From Cryomorpha sp963836915 (lineage in GTDB: Bacteria > Bacteroidota > Bacteroidia > Flavobacteriales_D > Cryomorphaceae), in contig CAWILH010000002.1 of assembly GCA_963836915.1 (NCBI GenBank), positions 372,001 through 436,000 on the forward strand: 64,000 nucleotides of DNA, in the 5' to 3' direction. Every line of letters starts with the position of its first letter. Within the stretch, counting starts at the first letter, position 1. Under the pieces are notes generated by a model, which was not told where the DNA came from, did no database searches, and saw nothing but the letters and a program-made list of their open reading frames with translations. A program made the translations under genes and the position numbers. Of this stretch, positions 10,601 to 20,015 are shown in pieces.

Positions 10601-11092
10601 ATGACCGAAAATCCAACCCCCGAACTCCATCTGAAATTTATGCGGCGCGCCATAGCTTTGGCCGATAAGGCGGTGGCCAATAATCAAGGCGGACCTTTCG
10701 GATGTGTCATCGTGAAGGATGGCGAAATAATCGGCGAAGGCGGCAATAGCGTAACATCTACCAATGACCCCACGGCGCACGGCGAGATCGTAGCCATTAG
10801 AAACGCTTGTAAAAATCTGGGCAGCCATCAGCTGCCAGGTTGCATTATGTATACATCCTGTGAGCCTTGCCCCATGTGTTTTGGAGCCATCTATTGGGCG
10901 CGACCCAAAGCACTTTACTACGCCGCAAGGCATAGCGATGCTGCCGATGTAGGTTTTGACGATACCTTCATCTACCAAGAGCTGGAGAAGGACGAAGGAG
11001 ATCGAAGAATAAGCCACCACCAGCTATTGCGCGAAGAAGCCATTGCAGTATTACAAAAATGGGATAGAAAAGATGACCGTGTGGATTATTGA
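10601..11092 (+). CDS. guaD: Guanine deaminase-like nucleoside deaminase
   Basis: This cytidine-deaminase-fold enzyme probably converts guanine to xanthine. The start chosen at 10601 (MTENPTPELHLKFM) gives 163 residues, the usual length; an upstream in-frame ATG at 10541 adds an unlikely 20-residue tail. Zinc ligands are visible: TAHGE with His about 60 and the catalytic Glu, and SCEPCPMC with Cys about 90 and 93. The segments GAIYWARPKALYYAA and GFDDTFIYQEL closely match the Bacillus GuaD type rather than the tRNA adenosine deaminase TadA, whose C-terminal part differs. It stands alone. Confidence 0.88.
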   Translation: MTENPTPELHLKFMRRAIALADKAVANNQGGPFGCVIVKDGEIIGEGGNSVTSTNDPTAHGEIVAIRNACKNLGSHQLPGCIMYTSCEPCPMCFGAIYWARPKALYYAARHSDAADVGFDDTFIYQELEKDEGDRRISHHQLLREEAIAVLQKWDRKDDRVDY

Positions 11093-11143
11093 AAGGTGAT
11101 CGAAGGAAGGCTGTACTGCCCGCTATCTGCGCATAGCGAAAAC

Positions 11144-12049
11144 TTACTGTACCATGAATTTCTTCAAGGCACTACCGCTATCTGTTTTAATGATTGCCAA
11201 ATAAATTCCGCTTTGAAATTCTCGACAATCGACCTTCCAGCTATTTTTAGGACTTCGATCAGAATAAGCTTCTTTTCCGCTCATATTGAATATGGCCAGG
11301 GTGGCATTCTGTATTCCTACCATCTCGATGAATAGATCAGACCTGGTCGGGTTTGGATAGATATCGATTTTGGCTTCCAACTCTTCGTCGGCCAAACCTA
11401 CCGTGCAAGATTCATACAATGGGTTGATGTACGAAAAGCTAGGCGCATCAAAACAGACCAAACTCAACTGGGAAAATGCGTCGCAACCAGATATCCTGCC
11501 TATGGGGATAAAGAATGAATTAATAGACCCCACATATTCCAGCACATCCCCATCTCCTTGGGGCAATTCTATAAACACATCGCCGTCTGGTGGCTCATAG
11601 CCGATGCTGAGCCTGGAGAGATCATTGCCATCGATGAGCTCGTTGGTTGTGCTGATAACTGTTGCCAAATAATCTTCTGCTAGCATGGTAAATGGGTTAT
11701 ACAGACTGTACTCCCAGCTATCGCCCGCGGAGCTATCAAAAACGTACGCAAGCCTGAAAACGGGTTCTGCTTCGGTGGCATAAAAAATAGAATCGCCCGA
11801 TTCATAGAAGTAAAAAGGGGGCTCAAGAGGAGAGCATTCCAAAAGACTAAAGGCCGAAAGAGCTTCCATCTTAGCGCAGGGCGTACCGAGATAGGTGGTT
11901 TGTTCGGTGATCTGGTACTCTGCCTGAATGGTCTCAGCACCATTCGGATTACCGGCGGTATACTTCCAGCTGGTGCCGGTTTCAAACCATTGGGCTTGGG
12001 CGAAAAGGCCGAACTGTAAAAAGCAAAAAAGAAGATAGATTTTTTTCAT
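11144..12049 (-). CDS. T9SS cargo protein, unknown function
   Basis: The product has 301 residues, with a signal peptide (IYLLFCFLQFGLFAQAQ) and a C-terminal type A sorting domain of about 75 residues that begins KIDIYPNPTRSDLFIEM and ends SGIYLAIIKTD...KKFMVQ. T9SS cargo proteins of this kind cross the outer membrane and are attached to the surface or released. The body is short, with EYQITEQTTYLGTPCAKME and further beta-rich parts; no enzyme motif is seen. It shares a general plan (a Trp-rich opening such as WFETGTSWKY) with the broken gene at 13814-14844, so the two are probably paralogues. Confidence 0.85.
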   Translation of the reverse strand: MKKIYLLFCFLQFGLFAQAQWFETGTSWKYTAGNPNGAETIQAEYQITEQTTYLGTPCAKMEALSAFSLLECSPLEPPFYFYESGDSIFYATEAEPVFRLAYVFDSSAGDSWEYSLYNPFTMLAEDYLATVISTTNELIDGNDLSRLSIGYEPPDGDVFIELPQGDGDVLEYVGSINSFFIPIGRISGCDAFSQLSLVCFDAPSFSYINPLYESCTVGLADEELEAKIDIYPNPTRSDLFIEMVGIQNATLAIFNMSGKEAYSDRSPKNSWKVDCREFQSGIYLAIIKTDSGSALKKFMVQ

Positions 12050-12058
12050 GGTTCAGAT

Positions 12059-13612
12059 TTAGGGGTTGCTCAGAATTAATTTCTGGGTGTATTGCGTATT
12101 TTCAGAAATTGCCATTACCACATAAAGACCTGATGGCAAAGCGGGCAAGGTTATGGATATAGGTGCCCCGATAGCATTAAACTGTTTCTGCAGAACCTGT
12201 TGACCTTGAAGATTGAATATTTCTACTGTGCTTATTCTTTCCGGTTGGGAAGGAGCAGATAGATAAATAGAATTATTGCCCGAATTCAACACCATGGGAT
12301 TAGGCCATAGCTTCAGCTTTCCGCGGCCTTCATTTTCGTCAAGCCCAACGAAGCCTCTAGGCTGAAGGCGCACTAAGCAGCTGTAGGGTTCGCCTCCGAA
12401 AGATGAAAACCGGCCACCGATCAATAGTTTACCATCGGGTAACCTTACGATGTCTTTTATACTACTGCTCATGATAGGTCCGGCCATATGACTCCAATTG
12501 CTCCATGTGGTAGAATCTGGACGTGTATTCTCGAAGGCACCATCAATCAGTGCACCAGAGTCATACACCTTGATGATATTTCTATTTTGCTCACCGTTCA
12601 CATCCACAAAATCGCCATATAAAATAAATGTTCCATCGATATCTTCAAAAACACCCGCGCTAACGTATGCAATACTGCCGGGGTTTTCTAAACTTCCACT
12701 ATTGTAACCATTAAAAACCAATTGGTTAAAAGTAGTGTCCAATACTCCATTTGGGAGAAGTCTTATCAAACCAGAATGATTATAGGGTTCATTAATTAAT
12801 GGGGTCAAAACAGATCGACCTACCCAAATGCGGTCTTGACTATCAACTAGATTGGTGAATATTGTCAGTGCTCCAGGTTCAAATACCTGTGCAAAGGTCG
12901 TATCGACTGAAAAGTCGGCATTCAGCTTGGCTATATTGGCGTAGGCGTAACCATCTACTTCCAGAAAATTTCCAGCGATGATGTATTCGCCTGTGCTGAG
13001 TTGATCCAAGGTATAAATTTCTGCCTGCACGGGCGCTGCGCAGCGAAGCATGGGGAAATCGGGTACAGGAGCACCCGTTGAATCAATGAGACAGAGTTGG
13101 CGAATGCCTGAAGCAATATCTGGGGTTCCAATTAATGTTGAGTCCGTAAAGAAGCGACCTGCAACAAGTATATTGTTATTTGGCAGAATAATAACGTCCC
13201 GAGCTCGTTCAGGAATACCAACGCCATAAATGGATTTATTAAATTCAAATATGAAAGGTGGAATGGTCTGATCTGGCAGACCAAAACGAGTTAAACCATT
13301 TCCCCCGTAATGAATATAGGAGCCCAAGTAATATTCTAAGTTTTGCAATGACGTAGAGTTACCAAGCGAAACGATAAGGTTGCCTTGTTCGTCAATAAGA
13401 CTTGTGGTACCCGCAGGGGATCCAAAGTTGGCCATCATACCAGTTAATAGTACATCGCCGTTGTCATGAATTAATAAATCATCAATTGCACCGCGGCTAA
13501 AGAGCATTTCAGAGTCGAAAGAAGAATCTATCTCATAATTAATAACCTGCGCGCTCAGAGAAAGCGCGCAGGTTAAGAAAACAAATAGGCTTAATAAAGC
13601 TTTGACAAGCAT
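12059..13612 (-). CDS. T9SS cargo protein with delta-60 repeats
   Basis: The product has 517 residues. A signal peptide (LLSLFVFLTCALSLSAQ) is followed by delta-60-type repeats: recurring units such as IILPNNNILVAGRF, LSTGEYIIAGNF, DGTFILYGDF and LPDGKLLIGGRF, with DTTF motifs between. The C-terminus is a type A sorting domain (LKLWPNPMVLNSGNN through SGLYVVMAISENTQYTQKLILS). The repeats form a beta-propeller-like surface domain in related proteins; ligand unknown. The gene ends 9 bases before the next T9SS gene downstream and begins 4 bases after a degraded T9SS remnant, which suggests a cluster of secreted paralogues. Confidence 0.88.
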   Translation of the reverse strand: MLVKALLSLFVFLTCALSLSAQVINYEIDSSFDSEMLFSRGAIDDLLIHDNGDVLLTGMMANFGSPAGTTSLIDEQGNLIVSLGNSTSLQNLEYYLGSYIHYGGNGLTRFGLPDQTIPPFIFEFNKSIYGVGIPERARDVIILPNNNILVAGRFFTDSTLIGTPDIASGIRQLCLIDSTGAPVPDFPMLRCAAPVQAEIYTLDQLSTGEYIIAGNFLEVDGYAYANIAKLNADFSVDTTFAQVFEPGALTIFTNLVDSQDRIWVGRSVLTPLINEPYNHSGLIRLLPNGVLDTTFNQLVFNGYNSGSLENPGSIAYVSAGVFEDIDGTFILYGDFVDVNGEQNRNIIKVYDSGALIDGAFENTRPDSTTWSNWSHMAGPIMSSSIKDIVRLPDGKLLIGGRFSSFGGEPYSCLVRLQPRGFVGLDENEGRGKLKLWPNPMVLNSGNNSIYLSAPSQPERISTVEIFNLQGQQVLQKQFNAIGAPISITLPALPSGLYVVMAISENTQYTQKLILSNP

Positions 13613-13616
13613 AACT

Positions 13617-13844
13617 TTAATGTTCGATTACAAATTTACCATCTCCAATTTTGGCATCATCTTGTGTTATGGGGTAGAAGTAAATACCAGTATCGAATTT
13701 ACGGACATCAATCAGTTCTTGACCTTCGTAAACCTTACCGAGATTGCGGTTTTTGATTTCTCTGCCAAGATAGTTCTCTGTAAAGAAAAACCTTTGTGTA
13801 TTTTCTAAAGTGCCTAGGGCGTAAGCAAGATCTTTCCCACCCAT
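13617..13844 (-). pseudogene. T9SS sorting-domain remnant
   Basis: The frame is open for 75 codons, but only its C-terminal 55 or so residues look real: from ENYLGREI through GQELIDVRKFDTGIYFYPI to GDGKFVIEH. This matches the second half of a T9SS type A sorting domain. The usual PNP start of the domain and the whole passenger are missing, and the first codons overlap the end of the neighbouring broken gene in another frame. I read it as what is left after a deletion between two T9SS genes. A stop lies 9 bases above the ATG, so it does not extend upstream. Confidence 0.6.
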
Positions 13845-14844
13845 AGTCCTTTATTGTTTTCAGCTTTAATGATTAAACACCCGATGCCAAATTTGGATTC
13901 AGTTCGATTGGAATAGAAGTGTCATGGCGCAGAGCGGTAAACACCACATTTCCGTAACGGTCATAAATATGGATGCTCAATCGATCATTGATTTCACCTT
14001 CCCGCTGAATCAGAATTCTACCTGTCGTAGGGTTGGGCGTGCAGATAAGCTTTCCGGCAGGTCGCCGTTATGGCACAGAAACGTTGACTTCGCATTGAAA
14101 ATAATCTAGTGCCAACGCATCATCAATATAATTATACAGGGAGCCACCGCTCTCGCCAAGATCTACAACCCAGCAATCCCAGAGATCTTCTGAATCTGAC
14201 TCACCGGTATAGAATGAAGAACTAAAGAATGGAAAATAGTCCCTCAGGCCGACCCCTTCTATATAGCGGTATAAAATGTCTTGACCGACTTGCGCCATTG
14301 CCAAAGAATCGCGCAGTGTAACTTCACGATAACTCGTCCCATTAACCATTACCATTTCGGCGGCTATTATTTCGAGCACCAGCTCGGGAGTACATGGATA
14401 TTCAGTAAAATTAAAGGGTGAACTTCTAAAGGCCGTATATGATTCGCCAATTGAAATGCCATTTATCATGAAAATATAATCTTTATCATTGACCCATCTA
14501 TATATGGTATCTCCGCTTTGCCTATAAAAAGTGGTCAAGTCTTCTACCTCACAAAGTCCAAAAGAATTATTGACTTCACATTCGTCGATAGGCATTCCAT
14601 TGAGTGCTATAGGTTCTACCACGGCATAGCTCAAAGTGTTGATAACTGTGTCGCCGACATACCCGAAAGTGTGGGTCAATGTATAGTACGGGAAAACATT
14701 ATTGATACAATAGCTCCACTCCGCTCCGTCAGCTGGCCAAGATTGGAGCTCCTGGGCTTTCATTGGGTTGGGAGTTAAACCTATGAGTAGTAGGAGAACT
14801 ATTGTCTTTGGAAGTAGTGATTTTATGGTCAAGGTTTTGGTCAT
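13814..14844 (-). pseudogene. Broken T9SS cargo gene
   Basis: The open frame 14068-14844 (258 residues, signal peptide LPKTIVLLLLIGLTPNPMKAQ) stops at a TAA, but the same frame continues after it as LICTPNPTTGRILIQREGEI, then LSIHIYDRYGNVVF and PIELNPNLASGV: a T9SS type A sorting domain. A second stop follows ASGV. If one base is restored after GTTTA (near 13876), the domain finishes correctly as IIKAENNKGLWVGKILLTP with a TAG at 13814-13816. The gene therefore carries one in-frame stop and one single-base deletion, and a whole product would be 343 residues. The passenger resembles that of the 11144-12049 gene. Real decay and sequence error are both possible. Confidence 0.75.
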
Positions 14845-15005
14845 GGTAAAATATTTAGTCGGATTATTAGAAAATTCTATTTTACGATTTCTCCAGTTAT
14901 CTATATTTGCTGATAAATGTACCGTTTCATCTGACTATTGGGCGCTGACCCCAGCTTAATTTAAGTCTATTATTGAGAAGCCACCTATTACCTAGAGCCT
15001 TGAAT

Positions 15006-15566
15006 ATGCCAGCCAAAACCCGAGCATCCCAACCATCTTCCCCCATCATCGAATTATTAAAAACCCGCTTCGAGAATAATTTGCCGCGCCATTCAGGGCT
15101 GAACTGGAATAAGCTGGAATCCCGCTTGCAACAGCAGGAAGAAAAGCTTCATGTGCTGGAGCTGATGGAGCGCACCGGTGGCGGGCCCGATGTGGTAGGC
15201 CGCGATGAAGCCACGGGCGCTTTTATCTTCTTCGATTGCGCCGATGAGAGCCCAAAAGGAAGACGGAGCCTGTGCTATGACCGCGCCGGACTTGAATCCC
15301 GAAAAGAGCACCGTCCAAAGAATACGGCCATCGATATGGCTGCTGAGATGGGGGTGGAGCTTCTTGACGAAGATGAATACCGACTGCTCCAAAGTTTAAA
15401 AGCCATTGATCTCAAAACATCAAGCTGGCTCAAAACCCCACCCCAATTGCGAAAACTCGGGGGAGCCCTATTCGGGGATAACCGTTTTGGCCGTGTTTTC
15501 GTCTATCATAATGGAGCCCAATCGTATTACGGTTCGCGGGGTTTTCGTGCCAAGGTGCTGGTTTGA
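15006..15566 (+). CDS. DUF4256 family protein
   Basis: The start at 15006 (MPAKTRAS) gives 186 residues, the usual family length; an upstream ATG at 14973 adds eleven residues. The family hallmarks are all present: GGGPDVVGRDEATGAFIFFD, SPKGRRSLCYDRAGLESRKE, NTAIDMAAEMGVELL and KTSSWLKTPPQLRKLGGALF, ending VYHNGAQSYYGSRGFR. The protein is cytoplasmic with no signal peptide. Its biochemical function is not known. It stands alone, after a gap of about 160 bases in which I see nothing. Confidence 0.85.
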   Translation: MPAKTRASQPSSPIIELLKTRFENNLPRHSGLNWNKLESRLQQQEEKLHVLELMERTGGGPDVVGRDEATGAFIFFDCADESPKGRRSLCYDRAGLESRKEHRPKNTAIDMAAEMGVELLDEDEYRLLQSLKAIDLKTSSWLKTPPQLRKLGGALFGDNRFGRVFVYHNGAQSYYGSRGFRAKVLV

Positions 15567-15712
15567 TAGGCCGTGACCCATAAGCTTTCAAGACGACCTG
15601 CCGCCATGAAATAGCTGAACATCCCTTGCTCCGTGGCCAAGAAAAAAATCCCATATTTACACCGGTCAAAATTGGCCAAAGCCTAGAACGCCGAACCATT
15701 CAAAAAACAGAA

Positions 15713-16198
15713 ATGAAAACATTCATAGGTCTCCTTCTCTTTCTGCTGCTCAACGCCGCATCTTGCCAAGAGCTGAAGCTGCCCGATGGGGTCGTAAAAA
15801 ATGAAGCTGCCGCGACCACCCTTCGCAAGAGCCCAATAAATCTCACGGTAGATGACCAAACCTATTTTGCAAGTGCCGAGCTTTGGCGCAATTTCATGCC
15901 TATGATCGGCAAGAAGCAGAATGAACTGCATTGCGTATCCTTGCTCACGGAGCGCGATAGCCTTGAGATCCCTGCCACGCTAAAAATAAAAAGACAGTAT
16001 GTATTGAAAGGAGACAGCATCTGGACGTATTCGATCACCGAGACTACGCGCCCACAAGACTATCAGCTCCAAGTGTCAACCACCAGCGGGCCAGCTTGGC
16101 CGCCCGAATCTAAAGTTGATATCATCCTAGAATTTGAAACTTTGGGCAATACCTACCACATACAAAAGAAGAGTGCTGCCATCGGCGCCACCTACTAA
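15713..16198 (+). CDS. Small lipoprotein, unknown function
   Basis: Translation most likely starts at the ATG at 15713 (MKTFIGLLLFLLLNAASCQE), giving 161 residues; a longer frame from 15626 has no signal peptide. The hydrophobic core ends in an AASC lipobox, so the protein is either lipidated at Cys or cleaved near it. The mature part is beta-rich and ends DIILEFETLGNTYHIQKKSA, which I do not recognise. The beta-lactamase-like gene starts 26 bases downstream, so both may share a transcript. Confidence 0.65.
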   Translation: MKTFIGLLLFLLLNAASCQELKLPDGVVKNEAAATTLRKSPINLTVDDQTYFASAELWRNFMPMIGKKQNELHCVSLLTERDSLEIPATLKIKRQYVLKGDSIWTYSITETTRPQDYQLQVSTTSGPAWPPESKVDIILEFETLGNTYHIQKKSAAIGATY

Positions 16199-16224
16199 AT
16201 TTCAGCTTAGTTAATTCTCCACTT

Positions 16225-17340
16225 GTGAATTCTATCCGTCCATTCATCCTTGTTCTCATTTCCATTCTTGCACTTACCGCCTGCGATGGGGGTGAAGAAG
16301 ACCAGAGCCAGATCGCCCTGCCGGCCATTAAGGGGATCTCTCAGGTGCAGAGTGATGCGCTTTTCAGCAAATTGAAGGACTACCCCGACCAGACCGAACT
16401 ATCCTTGGCTTTTATAGAAGATAGTGCAGCCCGATATTACGGGTTCATCGTTCGCAATGATAGCCTAATCGCTACCAATCTTGAAAATCGGGTTTTTGAA
16501 GTGGGCAGTATTACCAAGCTTTTTACGGCCACGTTGCTGGCCGAGATGGCCTGTGATAGTACTTTATCATTAAGCGATTCGGTGAGCACCTACCTCGGGT
16601 TTATGCTGAAAGATTCGGTGGCGATTACCCTCTTGCAGCTCGCCAACCATACTTCAGGACTGCCCAGAATTCCGTCGGGACTGGTCATATCGTCCCTTTT
16701 GCATATGGATAATCCCTACAAGGATTTTAACGACGCAGCTATGAAAGAGTATCTTCAGAATGATGTCGGCTATACCAGCCCACCCGGAGAAGAGTTTGCC
16801 TATTCCAATCTCGGTGCGGGAATTCTCGGTGCTGCCTTGGCCAATAATGCTGATACCCTATATGGGGTTTTGCTCAGCGAGCTGATCTTTGGGCGGTATA
16901 GGATGTCAAGCAGCACGGTAGACCGCAGAGCCGCTACGGATAATCTGGTGACGCCGCGCGATAAAAAAGGTAAGAGAACATCCAATTGGGATATGGCATC
17001 ACTAGCAGGAGCGGGGGCTGTGCTCAGCACTGCACCCGATTTGGCAAATTTTGCCTTGGCTCAGTTTGACAGGGGCAACCGGGCGCTATCTCTTACGAGA
17101 AAGCACACCTTCTCGCGTGATGAGAAAAATGGGATTGGACTTGGATGGATGATCAAGACAGAAAACCCCGCCGATCCCATCTTCTGGCACAATGGCGCCA
17201 CCGGAGGTTATTCTTCTTGTATGGCCATAGATACGCTAAGGCGATCGGGCGTAATTATACTCAGCAATGTATCTGCTTCCAATGAGTATGGGAGTAATAT
17301 CGACGCGCTTTGTTTTGAGCTGCTGCGCACCCTCCAGTAA
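16225..17340 (+). CDS. Serine hydrolase, class C beta-lactamase fold
   Basis: The product has 371 residues and starts at GTG. An N-terminal lipobox (SILALTACDG) marks it as a lipoprotein. The three active-site motifs of the penicillin-binding/class C beta-lactamase family are present: S-x-x-K at 95-98 (SITK), Y-x-N at 193-195 (YSN) and HNG at 322-324, replacing the usual KTG, as in many esterases and D-aminopeptidases of this fold. It likely acts on peptides or esters in the periplasm. Resistance to antibiotics should not be assumed from the fold alone. Confidence 0.88.
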   Translation: MNSIRPFILVLISILALTACDGGEEDQSQIALPAIKGISQVQSDALFSKLKDYPDQTELSLAFIEDSAARYYGFIVRNDSLIATNLENRVFEVGSITKLFTATLLAEMACDSTLSLSDSVSTYLGFMLKDSVAITLLQLANHTSGLPRIPSGLVISSLLHMDNPYKDFNDAAMKEYLQNDVGYTSPPGEEFAYSNLGAGILGAALANNADTLYGVLLSELIFGRYRMSSSTVDRRAATDNLVTPRDKKGKRTSNWDMASLAGAGAVLSTAPDLANFALAQFDRGNRALSLTRKHTFSRDEKNGIGLGWMIKTENPADPIFWHNGATGGYSSCMAIDTLRRSGVIILSNVSASNEYGSNIDALCFELLRTLQ

Positions 17341-17612
17341 AAAAGTTTTTCCCATAAGTTCCCATCTTTTGTAGACGCTCATTCACAACCGAATGTGGGG
17401 GCGGTAAAAGCATTGAACTTGGCTAAGTATTTCTAAACCCGCTTCTTTGATCCGGCTTCATAAGATTCTGATCCTGTCAATACTCCTTGGTCTGATTTCT
17501 GTTCTTTCATTAGAAATAAAAGTAGACGTTGAGCCAAGCGTAAGCAATCAGAGTTAAGAAATTATTTAATCGCTCATTCATCCTACCCTAAATCTCACTT
17601 AAAACTAATTCA

Positions 17613-18779
17613 ATGAAAAGTTTTACCAAAAAGACGTTCGAAAACTTGGCAGCGGTGCATGCCCTTCACTGCATATCTATATTCATTCCAACCCATAGGA
17701 CCAACAAGGGCGGCGATGGCATGAAGCAAGATCAAATCAACCTGAAAAACCAACTTAAAGAAGCGTCGTTGCAATTGAGTGCATTCGGCTTATCGGATGC
17801 AGAAGTGGATAAAGAAATAAAACCTATTGAAGACCTTTTGGAAAGCACCGATTTTTGGCTGCATCTTTCCGATGGCCTTGCATTATTTTGCGCGGAAGGA
17901 AAACTTGAGCATTTTACGGTTCCAATAGATTTTGAACCATTCGTATACGTGAGCAGCCATTTTTATTTGAAGCCTATGGCCAATCTGCTTCGGGATACGA
18001 AAGAATGTTTCTTGATGAAATTGAGCCTGAATGACTTGGAGCTCTATCAGGTGAATAGCTCGGAAGTGTTCCGGATTACCGTCTCCGATCTGGCGCCGAA
18101 AGAAATGACCGATACCGTAGGCGAAGATTTTGAAGAAAAGCATCTCGAAGGAAGGGTAAGCAATAGCCGCCCCGATGGACAGTATAATGTCTACCACGGT
18201 CACGGAAGGAGTAACGATAGTGTGAAAAAAGAAGAAGCCCTTCGCTATTTCCAGCAGATAGATAATGGACTCAAGAAATTGCTCAATGAGCAGAAACTAC
18301 CCTTGGTCATAGCCTGTGTAGACTATCTTTATCCTATTTACAGCAATGCCAATTCCTACCATTTTCTCGAAGAGCAATTCATCGTAGGCAACCCGGAGCA
18401 CGAGTCGGTTGAAGATCTGGCGGCAGAAGCAATGCAGATCATCACAAAGTCTTATGATGAAGTGTTAGAGGCAAAACAAGATCGGCTGCAAGCTTCATTT
18501 TCCAAAGGCGAAGCCGCGATAGACATACATAAAGTGGTGCCAGCGGCTATTGGTGGCAGGGTAGATACTCTATTTGTAAAAGCCAACGCCGAAGTGTGGG
18601 GCACCTACGAGAAAGAGACGCACGAAATCAAAGCCGCGGCAGCCCGGACGGTAGGAGATACCGACCTGCTCAACCTTGCAGTGGTAGAAACTGTAAAAAA
18701 TGGTGGAGAAGTGCACGTGATTACAGAAGATCAGATGCCCGATAACGCGACCGAAATCGCAGCGACCTTACGGTATTGA
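17613..18779 (+). CDS. Bacterial eRF1-like protein (baeRF family)
   Basis: The product has 388 residues and is cytoplasmic. The N-terminus FENLAAVHALHCISIFIPTH is typical of the baeRF families, bacterial relatives of archaeal/eukaryotic release factor 1 and of the ribosome-rescue protein Pelota. A middle domain with LFCAEGKLEHFTVPIDF and FYLKPMANLL and a C-terminal domain with DTDLLNLAVVETVKNGGEVH fit the three-domain layout. These proteins are thought to act on ribosomes or in translation conflict; no function is proven for this subfamily to my knowledge. It is preceded by a 272-base gap in which I see nothing notable. Confidence 0.75.
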   Translation: MKSFTKKTFENLAAVHALHCISIFIPTHRTNKGGDGMKQDQINLKNQLKEASLQLSAFGLSDAEVDKEIKPIEDLLESTDFWLHLSDGLALFCAEGKLEHFTVPIDFEPFVYVSSHFYLKPMANLLRDTKECFLMKLSLNDLELYQVNSSEVFRITVSDLAPKEMTDTVGEDFEEKHLEGRVSNSRPDGQYNVYHGHGRSNDSVKKEEALRYFQQIDNGLKKLLNEQKLPLVIACVDYLYPIYSNANSYHFLEEQFIVGNPEHESVEDLAAEAMQIITKSYDEVLEAKQDRLQASFSKGEAAIDIHKVVPAAIGGRVDTLFVKANAEVWGTYEKETHEIKAAAARTVGDTDLLNLAVVETVKNGGEVHVITEDQMPDNATEIAATLRY

Positions 18780-18818
18780 GAATTTGGCGTAGCATATCTT
18801 AAACTATGCAGCTCAAGG

Positions 18819-20015
18819 CTAAATGGTGACCAATCTTATGTCGTCGATATAAACTTCGCCCGTACCTTTCATATCAAACTGCAATTGTTTTATATTGCTC
18901 AAGTCTATTGCTGGCTCAAAATCTTGGATTGGCAATGTGACGGTGCGCCACTCTGAGTCATAGCTCCCACCTTTCACGTAGGTGGATGTAAGGGCTATAT
19001 CGCCAAATTGATAAGTATAATTATTTAGCCGTGCCACAATCCCAACTTTGCCGGAAGGCGTACCCATGTTCTTGATCTTAAAACTGATGGCTCGAGACTC
19101 GGCTACATTCGATAGGTCAATGGGACGCCATTTATTCCAGCTTACGCCAAAAGATACGAGTGCGCAATTCTCTGCATCTGTCCACTTTAGGTGAATGGAC
19201 TTACTGCCCGTAATTTTTTCTTTATCGGAAATAGAGAAATCTTGACAGCCCACATTGATCATACCCCAACCGTTATTATTGATAAAGGCATCATCATATA
19301 AGATACGTGGTGTGGCTACGGGATCGGGCAGCGATTCTTCGACCATCCAAGATTCTATTGCTTTTGGGGTGTAGAATATCAACTCAATATCATCCATATA
19401 GATGGCGCCGCTCTGCTGGAGCTCGAACATCAATTGCTTGACATTAGTAGGGTCGAGCTTCTCCTTTTTGATCTCAAAAGCCGAAAGTGGCACCTGCACG
19501 GCCTGCCAATTCTCATCAATGGCGGTCCGCTCAAAAAAGCTATTGGCGGTGTAGACGAATCCTTTTCCGCCACTATAATCTTCTAGGCTCAGTACCATGG
19601 GCAGGTTATACATGAGCCCTGAATCGGAGCGCACGTAAAACTGTATGGCGGCATAGTCCATCAATGATGATAAGTCCTTGCCCTTATAATCGTCCCAGCC
19701 GATTCCAAAACCCGCCCATTCGCAGAGTTCAGGCTTCCGGTCCCATTGCACTTTTATGGCATTGGTGCCGGTGTGGGTCGCTTCGGATGTCTTGGTGATA
19801 TTCTTACAGTCGTCTTTTTCAAGACCCCACATATCCTTAAACTCTTCCTGAAATATGATGGGGGGCACTACCGAACTAATGCTCACGGGCTTATCTAGTG
19901 CCGGCAGCGGCTCAAAACCGTCGTAGAGAACGGCTGTCTTAAATTCCACACAGCCTGTGAAGAGCAGTAGGATCAAGCCAAAGACAAGAGCAATATTTCG
20001 TAAAAAGATCATCAT
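18819..20015 (-). CDS. Lipoprotein with two glycan-binding-like modules
   Basis: The product has 398 residues with a lipobox (LILLLFTGCVEF). Two repeated beta-sandwich modules follow, each ending in a similar strand: GAIYMDDIELIFYTP at about 175-189 and GEVYIDDIRLVTI at the C-terminus. Each also carries an IKVQWDRK or IHLKWTDA segment and a W-x-VTLP or W-x-VQVP turn (WQAVQVPLSAF and WRTVTLPIQDF). This pattern is common in CIA30-like and carbohydrate-binding modules. It is the last gene of a minus-strand operon and overlaps the previous gene by 4 bases. I infer a surface glycan-binding role. Confidence 0.75.
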   Translation of the reverse strand: MMIFLRNIALVFGLILLLFTGCVEFKTAVLYDGFEPLPALDKPVSISSVVPPIIFQEEFKDMWGLEKDDCKNITKTSEATHTGTNAIKVQWDRKPELCEWAGFGIGWDDYKGKDLSSLMDYAAIQFYVRSDSGLMYNLPMVLSLEDYSGGKGFVYTANSFFERTAIDENWQAVQVPLSAFEIKKEKLDPTNVKQLMFELQQSGAIYMDDIELIFYTPKAIESWMVEESLPDPVATPRILYDDAFINNNGWGMINVGCQDFSISDKEKITGSKSIHLKWTDAENCALVSFGVSWNKWRPIDLSNVAESRAISFKIKNMGTPSGKVGIVARLNNYTYQFGDIALTSTYVKGGSYDSEWRTVTLPIQDFEPAIDLSNIKQLQFDMKGTGEVYIDDIRLVTI

